A stretch of DNA of 20,022 nucleotides. Source: Spirochaetia bacterium. GTDB lineage: Bacteria; Spirochaetota; Spirochaetia; Treponematales; Breznakiellaceae. The translations under genes were made by a program, and so were the position numbers. Below the pieces are notes generated by a model. It was given only the letters and a program-made list of their open reading frames with translations. It was not told the origin of the DNA and made no database searches. Numbering within the stretch: the stretch's first letter is position 1; the number at the start of each line of letters is the position of its first letter. Positions 1 to 7,365 of the stretch are shown here, one piece after another. The stretch spans positions 1 through 20,022 of the forward strand of contig BOBG01000031.1 of assembly GCA_026002265.1 (NCBI GenBank), read 5' to 3'.

Positions 1-80
1 ATCTCTCTCTCAGACTCATACGCAAACTCCTCTTAATAAAATCTATCTATAGCAAAAATAATCAAATTTCATACAAAAAG

Positions 81-866
81 TTACATATTCGGCAGCTCGA
101 TTCGGTCAGTAAGGATTTCCGTATGATCTCCAAACACCGCAACAGTATGTTCCCAATGCGCCGAAGGCGCGCCGTCAGCCGTTACCACGGTCCACCCGTC
201 ATCAAGAATATTTACGTCGCCGGTTCCTGCGTTGATCATCGGCTCAATAGCGATCACCAAACCGTTTGACATCCGGGGGTTGGGTCCGTGGGGATCATTC
301 GGTACAGACGGATCCTCATGCAGCTCAAAACCGACACCGTGACCGCAGAAGGTTTTTACCACTCCAAAGCCGTTGGCAACTGCATGATCGGAAACGGCCC
401 GGGCAATCTGAAGGAGACGTTCACCGGGCTTGACTGCTGTAATACCCCGGTACAGACATTCCATAGTAACTTTGTTAAGATGACGTGCAGAATCCGGTAC
501 AAACCCGGCCCCCACAGTCACAGCTTGATCGCTCACAAAGCCGTCAAATTCGAGTCCGCAATCGAGTGAAACAAGATCGCCATTCATAATTTTCCGTTTT
601 GAAGGAATACCGTGGATAACTTCCTCATTGATCGAAATACAAATCGCGGCCGGAAAAGGGTTTTTTTTAGATCCTTGTCCAAGAAAAGCCGGCTTTGCTC
701 CGGATTTTTTTATCCAATTCTGAACGTACCTATCGATTTCAAGAGTTGTAACACCCGGCTGCACATGCGGTATCAATTCCCGTAGTAAGGCTGACAGCAG
801 TTTGCATGAAGTCCGGATTCCCTGAATCTGTTTTTCATTTTTTAGACGGATCATTTTCATGATCAT
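81..866 (-). CDS. map: Methionine aminopeptidase, type I
   Basis: Removes the initiator methionine from nascent proteins in the cytoplasm using a dinuclear metal centre. The 261 residues match the short type I form with no long N-terminal extension. All metal ligands of the family are visible: D102 (SLDCG), D113 (SDQAVT), H176 (CGHGVG), E208 (AIEPM) and E239 (HWEHTVAV). H85 in EEVIHGIP and H183 in ELHEDP fit the substrate-site histidines. The start is uncertain, because M1, M3 and M5 are all possible and none has a clear Shine-Dalgarno sequence. A possible promoter lies about 50 bases upstream. The gene is divergent from the helicase gene and shows no functional link to it. The family assignment is secure. 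Confidence 0.95.
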   Translation of the reverse strand: MIMKMIRLKNEKQIQGIRTSCKLLSALLRELIPHVQPGVTTLEIDRYVQNWIKKSGAKPAFLGQGSKKNPFPAAICISINEEVIHGIPSKRKIMNGDLVSLDCGLEFDGFVSDQAVTVGAGFVPDSARHLNKVTMECLYRGITAVKPGERLLQIARAVSDHAVANGFGVVKTFCGHGVGFELHEDPSVPNDPHGPNPRMSNGLVIAIEPMINAGTGDVNILDDGWTVVTADGAPSAHWEHTVAVFGDHTEILTDRIELPNM

Positions 867-917
867 AACGATAGCAATTCATGATGTCTAGGGATCTGTA
901 TGTCCCTCGAAGGGGTG

Positions 918-945
918 ATTATGGTAAAATTTTTAAGTTTTCCAA
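918..945 (-). promoter_or_regulatory. Possible sigma70-type promoter for map
   Basis: Read on the minus strand, TTGGAA (945-940) and CATAAT (923-918) are separated by 16 bases. The -10 box differs from consensus at one base and the -35 box at two. It lies about 50 bases before the map start. A short inverted repeat, AGGGA (890-894) with TCCCT (903-907), falls in the predicted leader. Confidence 0.4.
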
Positions 946-1084
946 TTATTTATAATGTAAAGAGATATAGAGGTCTGACCCCACGATCTCGTTATAACGT
1001 AATGAATTGATGCAGGTCTGTCCCTTAGAAAAATTGTGGTCCGTACCGGGTATAGCCCGCTGTCATATTTCCAAGATACCTTTC

Positions 1085-1113
1085 TTGACATTACTCCAAA
1101 TAATGAATATGAT
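1085..1113 (+). promoter_or_regulatory. Strong sigma70-type promoter for the helicase gene
   Basis: A perfect TTGACA (1085-1090), a 17-base spacer and TATGAT (1108-1113, one mismatch) lie 33 bases before the ATG at 1147. This gives the helicase its own transcript with a short leader. The ribosome binding site is weak: GGA at 1138-1140, six bases from the ATG. Confidence 0.7.
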
Positions 1114-1146
1114 TCTATTATCATGCCAATAAAAATTGGATAGAAA

Positions 1147-4100
1147 ATGCTCCTGCAATCAATAAAAGTAAATGATCGAATCCGCGGTATTGTCCCGAAT
1201 GAAGTTATTCAGATAATTTCAATTAATTCTCTGAGCAGTGATGCTGACAATGTTGTTGCGTGTGAAATTATTTATCGAAAGAGTGATGGTTCCCTCGGTC
1301 AACAAATACTCTATGCGGATAATCTTGATGGTATATCTCTTGAAACTGCTGATCTTCCGTGGACATTTGATGCTGACGCTACCCTCATGCGGCTTGCTTC
1401 TGAAGCTTACCGTATACGTTTAGCTCATCTTTTTGATCCGCATTTAGCTGTATACACTTCTATGATCCAGCCTCTGCCTCACCAAATAACAGCAGTCTAT
1501 GAAGATATGCTTCCCCGCCAGCCTTTACGCTTTTTGCTTGCTGATGATCCGGGCGCCGGTAAAACAATTATGACCGGTCTTTTAATAAAGGAACTCAAGG
1601 TCCGAGGCGATCTTAATCGTTGTCTTATCGTCTGTCCGGGGAATCTGGTAACTCAATGGCAAGATGAATTACAGGATAAATTTCAACTGGAATTTGAAAT
1701 ATTGAGAAATGAACATTTTGAATCCGGCAACCCATTTCTTGATATTCCGTATTGTATCGCCCGTTTGGATAAATTATCGCGTAACGATGAAGCCCAGAGA
1801 AATCTAAAAATGTCTGAATGGGATCTAATTGTATGTGATGAAGCGCATAAAATGTCAGCGAGTCTTTTTGGTGATAAAGAAAAACATACTAAACGGTATA
1901 ATTTAGGGCTGACACTTTCAACTATCAGCCGGCATTTTTTATTATTAACTGCAACACCTCATAATGGTAAAGACGATAATTTTCAATTATTTTTACGGCT
2001 TCTGGATAAAGATCGTTTTGACGGTAAAAACAGAAGCGGAGATAAACCTGATGCCGGTGATATGATGCGCCGGCTTGTTAAAGAAGAATTAAAAACCTTT
2101 GACGGTAAACCGCTTTTCCCTGAACGAATTGCATACACATTAAAATATGATTTATCTCCCCTTGAAAAAGAATTGTATGATGCAGTAACAGACTATGTAC
2201 GGACTGGCTTTGCCCGTGCAGAAAAAGTACTTAATCCAAAACGCGCCCATGCTGTGGGCTTTGCACTCACTGTATTACAACGCCGGCTAGCTTCTTCTCC
2301 GGAAGCCATTTATCAATCTCTGCGGCGCAGACGGGAGCGCCTTGAAAAATATCTCGTTTTGTTATACGCAGCCCGCGATAAAGGAGCTTTGAGCGATCCG
2401 GAGTATACCGGTTCTTTTTCAGATGATGATTGGAATGATTTTGACGATGCTCCCGAAGAAGAAATAAATAAAATCGAAGAACAATTTACTGACGGAGCCA
2501 CCGCTGCACAAACGATTTCTGAACTTGAAATTGAAATACACACATTAAACGAATTAGAGATAAAAGCGGAATATTTGCGGAATTCCAGTGTTGATAAAAA
2601 ATGGGAACAAGTATCCCGGACATTACAAGATGAATCGCAGATGTTTGATAAAAACCGGGGACGTGAAAAAATAATTATCTTCACAGAACACCGTGAAACC
2701 TTGTACTATCTTGCTGATAAAATCAGAATCATGCTCGGTAAAAAAAATGCTGTTGTAACAATACAAGGCGGTATGGCTCATGACGAAAGAAAATCCATAG
2801 AAGAACATTTCAAAAATGATCCGTCTGTTTCTGTTCTCGTTGCAACTGATGCTGCCGGTGAAGGTATTAATCTGCAAAAAGCGCATTTAATGATCAATTA
2901 TGATTTACCGTGGAATCCGAACCGTATTGAACAGCGTTTTGGCCGTATTCACCGAATCGGTCAGCGTGACGTGTGTCATCTTTGGAATCTTGTTGCAAAT
3001 GGTACCCGAGAAGGTGAAGTATTTACGCGCCTTTTTGATAAATTGGAAAATGAACGAGCAGCGCTTGGCGGCAGGGTGTTTGATGTACTGGGGAAAATAT
3101 CATTTGACGAAAAACCGCTCCGGGATCTGCTTATTGAAGCAATACGTTACGGAAATGATCCGAAAGTACGTAAAAAACTTGATATGAAAATTGATAATGC
3201 CTTTGATTCCGGCGTGCTGGAGAAACTATTTGAAGAACGTTCCCTTGCCGGACAGAGTTTGGGTCTTGAAAAGGTTTCGCATATCCGTGAAGAAATGGAA
3301 CGTCTTGAAGCGCGTCGTATGCAGCCGTATTTTATCGAAAATTTTTGTATTGATGCGCTTGAAAGCCTCACTGTTCACTGTCAAAAAAAAACGAGTCACC
3401 GGTATACCGTGTCTCATATACCGCGTGCTGTACGCGAAACCAGATCACCGGAAGGCACAGCCTACCCTATTGCCCGCAGTTACAGCGCTATTACCTTTGA
3501 AAAAGAGTACATTCATGTTGACGGACTCGAAGATGCTGCGCTTATCTGTCCCGGTCATCCTTTATTGAGTGTGTTACTTGATACTGTTTTAGAAAAGGGT
3601 CAGGAACTCCTCAAACAGGGAACGATCTTTATTGATGAGCATGAAAACGCACGCGACCGGTTGCTTTTTTATGTTGAAGATATTCTTGAGGACAGCCGGA
3701 AAGACAGCGCGGGCCGGCCCATCAAAGCATCTCACCGCCTGCACTTTATCGAAATATATAAAAATGGCTCTGTTCAGTCAGCCGGTTATGCTCCCTACCT
3801 TGACTATGCGGCTCCGACAGCCGAAGAGCTGCCCCTTGTCAAGGAACTGCTCAAAAAAAATGCCTGGTGGGGAGCCGATGCCGAGTCCCTTGCCCGCAAC
3901 TATGCTGTCCAGCATTTGAGTCATGAACACCTAAAAGAAGTACAGGAACGCAGAACCGCGTTTGTCATGAAGGCTGAACAAGAAGTTAAAAAGCGTCTTG
4001 ATGCGGAAATTGCCTATTGGGATATGAAAGTAGGAGAAATGTATGATCAGATTGCCCAAGGTAAAACAAACGCCCAGCTCAATGCTGATAATTTTAGCAA

Positions 4101-4659
4101 GTGGGCAGGTGATTACCGGCGCCGAAAAAAACACCGTCTTGAAGAGCTTGAGCTTGAAAAAAAGATCTTTCCGCAGATTCCAACGATTTTAGGCGGTGCA
4201 TGGGTTATTCCACGGGCAATGGTGCAAGACGCACAGTCAGCCGAAACAGATTCTGTATCGAGTCCCGAAGATCGAGCCGCATTAGAAAGCATTGCAATGA
4301 ATACTGTTAGTGCCATTGAACGGAGTATGGGAAATATTCCGCACGATCTACATTCAAAAAACCTTGGTTATGATATAGAATCAAAAACACCGGAAGGCAC
4401 TTTGCGTTTTATCGAAGTAAAGGCCCAGGAATCCGGTTCAACGTTTGTAATGGTTACCAAAAACGAAATGCTCGTTGCATCTAACTCAAAAAATAGCATC
4501 TTGGCAGTTGTAGAAATTAATGGTACTAACTATCACACCGTATATTTTCAAGATTGGATGAAGGAAAGTCCGCGTTTATCTGTAGTGAATATATCGCTTG
4601 ACTTAAAAAAACTACGGACTGAAGCGCGAGTTGTCTATGAAGGGGATAGCCAATTTTAA
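1147..4659 (+). CDS. DrmD-like SNF2/DEAH helicase with C-terminal DUF3883 domain
   Basis: Superfamily 2 ATPase/translocase of the SNF2 type. The N-terminal ATPase lobe has Walker A ADDPGAGKT (132-140, K139), DEAH (231-234) and motif III TATPHNG (268-274). The second lobe starts near residue 509 (IIIFTEHRETLYYLAD) and has VATDAAGEGINLQ (about 567-579) and the arginine-finger motif QRFGRIHRIGQ (596-606). An acidic linker around 430-480 may form a coiled coil. The C-terminal domain (about 1070-1150) has GYDIES (D1076) followed by FIEVKA (E1090, K1092), the D...ExK pattern of DUF3883, a PD-(D/E)xK-like fold. Wording and length match DrmD, the SNF2 helicase of class 1 DISARM phage defence, from memory of that family. 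No drmA, drmB, drmC or methyltransferase gene is here, so it looks like an orphan. An RNA polymerase-recycling (RapA-like) role is less likely given the DUF3883 tail. Confidence 0.85.
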   Translation: MLLQSIKVNDRIRGIVPNEVIQIISINSLSSDADNVVACEIIYRKSDGSLGQQILYADNLDGISLETADLPWTFDADATLMRLASEAYRIRLAHLFDPHLAVYTSMIQPLPHQITAVYEDMLPRQPLRFLLADDPGAGKTIMTGLLIKELKVRGDLNRCLIVCPGNLVTQWQDELQDKFQLEFEILRNEHFESGNPFLDIPYCIARLDKLSRNDEAQRNLKMSEWDLIVCDEAHKMSASLFGDKEKHTKRYNLGLTLSTISRHFLLLTATPHNGKDDNFQLFLRLLDKDRFDGKNRSGDKPDAGDMMRRLVKEELKTFDGKPLFPERIAYTLKYDLSPLEKELYDAVTDYVRTGFARAEKVLNPKRAHAVGFALTVLQRRLASSPEAIYQSLRRRRERLEKYLVLLYAARDKGALSDPEYTGSFSDDDWNDFDDAPEEEINKIEEQFTDGATAAQTISELEIEIHTLNELEIKAEYLRNSSVDKKWEQVSRTLQDESQMFDKNRGREKIIIFTEHRETLYYLADKIRIMLGKKNAVVTIQGGMAHDERKSIEEHFKNDPSVSVLVATDAAGEGINLQKAHLMINYDLPWNPNRIEQRFGRIHRIGQRDVCHLWNLVANGTREGEVFTRLFDKLENERAALGGRVFDVLGKISFDEKPLRDLLIEAIRYGNDPKVRKKLDMKIDNAFDSGVLEKLFEERSLAGQSLGLEKVSHIREEMERLEARRMQPYFIENFCIDALESLTVHCQKKTSHRYTVSHIPRAVRETRSPEGTAYPIARSYSAITFEKEYIHVDGLEDAALICPGHPLLSVLLDTVLEKGQELLKQGTIFIDEHENARDRLLFYVEDILEDSRKDSAGRPIKASHRLHFIEIYKNGSVQSAGYAPYLDYAAPTAEELPLVKELLKKNAWWGADAESLARNYAVQHLSHEHLKEVQERRTAFVMKAEQEVKKRLDAEIAYWDMKVGEMYDQIAQGKTNAQLNADNFSKWAGDYRRRKKHRLEELELEKKIFPQIPTILGGAWVIPRAMVQDAQSAETDSVSSPEDRAALESIAMNTVSAIERSMGNIPHDLHSKNLGYDIESKTPEGTLRFIEVKAQESGSTFVMVTKNEMLVASNSKNSILAVVEINGTNYHTVYFQDWMKESPRLSVVNISLDLKKLRTEARVVYEGDSQF

Positions 4660-4946
4660 AATTACTCACCGATGAAACTGCATTTGAAAAAATATGAGGG
4701 ACCAAACCTGATACACCATAAAACTATTGTATACGCATATTAGAATAATACCATGAACAGCGATCTTCAGAACCATACCTATAGATAGCGGAACAAACAA
4801 ATATAGACACTTTCTGCCAAAAATGCCCGGAAATTTTTGGATACTTCGTCAAAGATATGCAATCATTCATCACCGAAGTTCCAAAAGAGTAGCGAGGAGT
4901 ACGAAACACTTTCTTCTAACTTGAAAAACTCTCGATTGAAACCGGG

Positions 4947-4980
4947 AAACTATTCTTTTTTTACAAAAATAGTTTTTTTT
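4947..4980 (+). terminator. Possible weak Rho-independent terminator
   Basis: AAACTATT (4947-4954) pairs with AATAGTTT (4968-4975) and is followed by further T residues to 4980. The stem is almost pure A-T and would be weak. The site is nearly 300 bases after the helicase stop codon, so its role is doubtful. Confidence 0.3.
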
Positions 4981-5044
4981 AACTTGAAAAAATATTTTTC
5001 TACCACTTCATCATTTTTTTTTAGATTGAGAGTGAAAATTATAT

Positions 5045-5073
5045 TTGACAAAAAATGTTTTATTTAGTATCTT
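5045..5073 (+). promoter_or_regulatory. Promoter for the 238-residue protein gene
   Basis: TTGACA (5045-5050), 17 bases, then TATCTT (5068-5073, two mismatches). The upstream T/A tracts could act as an UP element. The distance to the ATG at 5113 is about 40 bases. Confidence 0.55.
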
Positions 5074-5112
5074 ATTGACTATATCTCAATGATATTATCA
5101 CAAGGAGCTATT

Positions 5113-5829
5113 ATGGCACAAGTTACTGATTGGCTTCCGACAAACCGGAAGGGACGTTTATCAATGGCCAAGGTGTGGCAGGGAATTGTATCTGACCGGG
5201 TATCCGATTGGAAAATTCCTGACGAAGAATTAACTAATTTTAACACCCTTGTCTCTGATGCACAAGAAGCTTTTGACAAGACTCAAGACAGAAGTACCCG
5301 TAATCATCTTGACACCGTCCGTTGTAATAAGGCATTCAAGGCATTGGATGCAACAATGCGTTTCTTCAAGAAACATTATTTCTTGATGCCGCCTCTAACA
5401 GCAGAAGATTTTGCATCATTGCTACTCAATACTCCTGACATAATCCGTACTGATATACCGGCGCCAACAGCTATTCCCGGTATGGAATTTTCCCACCCTG
5501 GTTTTGGTCAGGTTACCGTTCATCTAAAACCTATGATAGGCAGTATTGAATCCGCTAAAAAGTCAAATTATAATTTTAATATCCGTTATGGAATACGTCC
5601 GTTCAACGGTGCAACTGTGGAGGAGGCATTGGGACAAAAACGCTATCTCGTCAATATTCCTACGCAAGCGGAAGATCTGCCTCAATCTAACTTTATAAAG
5701 CATATGAAAGAAACCTTTACCTTTGGACAGGACGAGGTAGGTAAAACAGTCTATTTTTGTGTCCGTTACCAAAATGCCAAGGGTCAACCGGGTCCATGGA
5801 GTCCGATATTCCATACGGTTATATCCTAA
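5113..5829 (+). CDS. Conserved protein of unknown function with possible Fn3-like C-terminus
   Basis: A protein of 238 residues. The start is ATG 5113, because AAGGAG (5102-5107) sits five bases before it; an in-frame ATG at 5089 lies upstream of this site and has none. There is no signal peptide or membrane segment. The first half (about 1-115) is helical and charged, with a small region rich in proline (PPLTAEDF, PAPTAIPG). The second half (about 120-238) looks like a beta-sandwich, with GFGQVTVHLKP near its start, then TFTFGQDEVGKTVYFCVRYQNAKGQ and a final GPWSPIFHTVIS. This layout matches a protein type I recall as multicopy in treponemes and some Bacteroidetes, with a fibronectin-type-III-like end and no established function. 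It has its own promoter and is monocistronic. The function is unknown. Confidence 0.8.
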   Translation: MAQVTDWLPTNRKGRLSMAKVWQGIVSDRVSDWKIPDEELTNFNTLVSDAQEAFDKTQDRSTRNHLDTVRCNKAFKALDATMRFFKKHYFLMPPLTAEDFASLLLNTPDIIRTDIPAPTAIPGMEFSHPGFGQVTVHLKPMIGSIESAKKSNYNFNIRYGIRPFNGATVEEALGQKRYLVNIPTQAEDLPQSNFIKHMKETFTFGQDEVGKTVYFCVRYQNAKGQPGPWSPIFHTVIS

Positions 5830-5844
5830 GAAAGAAAAATTCCC

Positions 5845-5903
5845 TTCGACTGGTTCAACAGGCGGCCGGTGAATTGATTGGTGAGCTTGCCGAACCAATC
5901 GAA
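5845..5903. repeat. REP-like imperfect palindrome after the 238-residue protein gene
   Basis: The left arm TTCGACTGGTTCAACAGGC (5845-5863) pairs with the reverse complement of 5884-5903, which reads TTCGATTGGTTCGGCAAGC. An outer pair, AATTCCC (5838-5844) and GGGAATT (5921-5927), extends the symmetry. No T run follows, so it resembles a REP-type extragenic palindrome more than a simple terminator, although the transcript would fold here. Confidence 0.65.
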
Positions 5904-5968
5904 TCGCAGCAACCGGCTCAGGGAATTAACTCAAGAGCAGGCTTCTGATAGGTTCTATTATTCTAAAA

Positions 5969-6128
5969 ACGTCTTCCAATTCTTCTAGAGCAGTTCCTAG
6001 AAACTCTGATGAGTATTCCACTGCTATTAGAACGTATTTCACAATTATTAGAAAATATTTTAAGGCTGTTAGAATGTGTTCCAAGACTGCTGGAATATAT
6101 TCCAGGACCGTTGGAGTATTCCTCAAGG
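5969..6128. repeat. Degenerate 21-bp tandem repeat encoding leucine heptads
   Basis: Five clear units begin at 6011, 6032, 6053, 6074 and 6095, with a partial unit to 6128 and decayed units before 6011. The consensus is about ATGTATTCCAAGACTGTTAGA in meaning, with the TTAGA/TTGGA end best kept. On the plus strand one frame reads repeats of LLExIPx (from ATG 6009, 62 codons). On the minus strand the region is also open for 100 codons and reads repeats of the type VLEYIPA. Neither frame has a ribosome binding site, so no gene is called. Confidence 0.7.
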
Positions 6129-6201
6129 CATAATGAATTCGGATTTTATCCGGTGATAAACTCCAAGAAAAAGCGAAATTACGATTATTTGATGTGATCA
6201 T

Positions 6202-6231
6202 TTGACAAAAATAATCTTTTGAATACACAAT
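6202..6231 (+). promoter_or_regulatory. Possible promoter for the LacI-family regulator
   Basis: TTGACA (6202-6207) is followed after 18 bases by CACAAT (6226-6231, two mismatches). The layout resembles the two binding-protein promoters at 7295 and 12202, which also use TTGACA and a weak -10 box. Confidence 0.5.
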
Positions 6232-6242
6232 AGACTATTGCA

Positions 6243-6250
6243 CACGCAAA
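6243..6250 (+). promoter_or_regulatory. Possible operator half-site before the regulator gene
   Basis: CACGCAAA is the same as the right half of the operator at 7325-7341. It lies between the predicted promoter and the start codon and touches the ribosome binding site. A matching left half is not obvious (TTGCACACGCAA is only partly symmetric), so autoregulation is suggested only weakly. Confidence 0.25.
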
Positions 6251-6258
6251 GGAATAGC

Positions 6259-7284
6259 ATGACTGTTAAAGAAATCGCCGAGCTTGCGGGAGTCTCGATT
6301 GGGACTGTTGACCGGGTACTCTATAAACGGGGCCGGGTGTCACCAACCACAAAGGCTAAAATTGAAACGATCCTAGAATACTACCAATTTACCCCCAACC
6401 CTATAGCACGGCGGCTCAAGCGTAACCGGGATTACCATTTTTGTGCTCTTATGCCGAAACGGGACCAGGATGCTGGGTATTGGAGCCAGATTCTAACAGG
6501 GATAGAAAAAGCTGCCGCGGAAATTACCCCTTTGGGTGTTGAAATGGAAGTCATTGAATTTGACCGATATAGTCAGGAAGAATTTCAAGCTGTAGCAGCC
6601 GCTCTTTTGAAAAAAAAACCTGATGGACTGATTTTTGCGCCTATCATGCCTGAACGCACAAGTTCATTTATCGAAGCAATCAGGCTGGCAAATATTCCCT
6701 GTATATTTATTGATACAAACCTGCCCAATGCAAACCCTCTCTGCGCTATCGGTCAGGATTCATTTCGGGGCGGCTATCTTGCCGGACGGCTCATGCACCT
6801 TTTGGCAAAAAAGATCAGCAAGCCTGTGGCTATTTTGGATCTCCATGGAGAGGACTATCATATTATCCAACGGCAAAATGGGTTTTTGCAATATGCCAGG
6901 GAACAGGACTTTCCTACAATAGTACAGGAATACTCTAATTATATCGGGACAGAAATTTCAGTAGAAGAAATCAGTCAGTTCCTCCGGAAAAATCCGGAGC
7001 TTACCGGAGTCTTTGTTACCAACTGTATGGCGCATCGGGTCGTTCATGCAGCAAAAAATCGCAAAAGACCGCGAGATTTTCTGATCATCGGCTACGATCT
7101 CATTCCTCCCAACCGCATGGACCTTGAGACCGGTTGGATCGATGCCATCATCTCTCAACGCCCTGAATACCAAGGACGTGAGGCACTGCTCAATCTCTAC
7201 CGCCGGATAGTGTTGGAGCAGCCTATTCCTCGGCACGTAGAAATCCCTCTCGACATATACTTCAAAGAAAATATTCCTTCGTGA
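6259..7284 (+). CDS. LacI-family sugar-responsive transcription regulator
   Basis: A DNA-binding regulator of 341 residues. The start is ATG 6259, supported by AAAGGA (6248-6253) five bases upstream; an in-frame TTG at 6238 has no such site. Residues 2-24 form the LacI helix-turn-helix (VKEIAELAGVSIGTVDRVLY), followed by the usual third helix and a linker with PNPIARRLKR. Residues from about 60 onward form a periplasmic-binding-protein fold of the sugar-sensing type (Peripla_BP_4-like), with PDGLIFAPI, IPCIFIDTN, FRGGYLAGR, GVFVTNC and IIGYDLIPPN marking its strands. It lies directly upstream of two importer operons that share one palindromic operator, so it probably senses the imported sugar and controls both. 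Whether it represses or activates cannot be read from the sequence. Confidence 0.9.
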   Translation: MTVKEIAELAGVSIGTVDRVLYKRGRVSPTTKAKIETILEYYQFTPNPIARRLKRNRDYHFCALMPKRDQDAGYWSQILTGIEKAAAEITPLGVEMEVIEFDRYSQEEFQAVAAALLKKKPDGLIFAPIMPERTSSFIEAIRLANIPCIFIDTNLPNANPLCAIGQDSFRGGYLAGRLMHLLAKKISKPVAILDLHGEDYHIIQRQNGFLQYAREQDFPTIVQEYSNYIGTEISVEEISQFLRKNPELTGVFVTNCMAHRVVHAAKNRKRPRDFLIIGYDLIPPNRMDLETGWIDAIISQRPEYQGREALLNLYRRIVLEQPIPRHVEIPLDIYFKENIPS

Positions 7285-7294
7285 AAAAATTTTC

Positions 7295-7324
7295 TTGACA
7301 GAATGAAATTTTCAAATCAATACT
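7295..7324 (+). promoter_or_regulatory. Promoter of the ytfQ-like importer operon
   Basis: TTGACA (7295-7300), an 18-base spacer and AATACT (7319-7324, two mismatches). The A/T tract just upstream resembles that before the promoter at 12202. The operator palindrome begins at the next base. Confidence 0.6.
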
Positions 7325-7338
7325 GTGTACGTTCACGC
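7325..7338 (+). promoter_or_regulatory. LacI-type operator upstream of the ytfQ-like gene
   Basis: GTGTACGTTCACGC, an imperfect palindrome centred on ACGT. The same 14 bases occur at 12248-12261, before the second binding-protein gene, where the symmetry is longer. It lies directly after the -10 box, where a bound repressor would block transcription. Confidence 0.65.
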
Positions 7339-7365
7339 AAATCAATTTTTATAAGGTAGGAAAAG

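Larger units (their letters stand above)
4660..5112. other. Gene-free AT-rich interval
   Basis: No convincing gene was found on either strand; short open frames here lack start signals and family resemblance. The interval becomes very AT-rich towards 5050, with long T and A runs. The 12-mer TAACTTGAAAAA occurs twice (4917-4928 and 4980-4991). A weak hairpin with a T run and a promoter are listed separately. Confidence 0.6.

Noticed and set aside
964..1026. Two similar short words, GGTCTGACCCC and GGTCTGTCCC, resembling fragments of dispersed repeats.
   Set aside because: Too short and too far apart to define an element from this window alone.
933..1124. A 63-codon frame on the minus strand between map and the helicase gene.
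   Set aside because: It has no ribosome binding site, overlaps the promoters of both genes and shows no recognisable protein features.
1006..1143. Open frame on the plus strand ending three bases before the helicase start, reading LRKIVVRTGYSPLSYFQD and onward, as if the tail of an upstream gene.
   Set aside because: It has no start codon, is preceded by two stop codons, overlaps a near-consensus promoter and matches no family I know. A gene remnant is possible but not supported.
6011..6128. The 21-bp tandem units considered as a CRISPR array.
   Set aside because: The units are contiguous with no unique spacers, are degenerate, and no cas gene is present.
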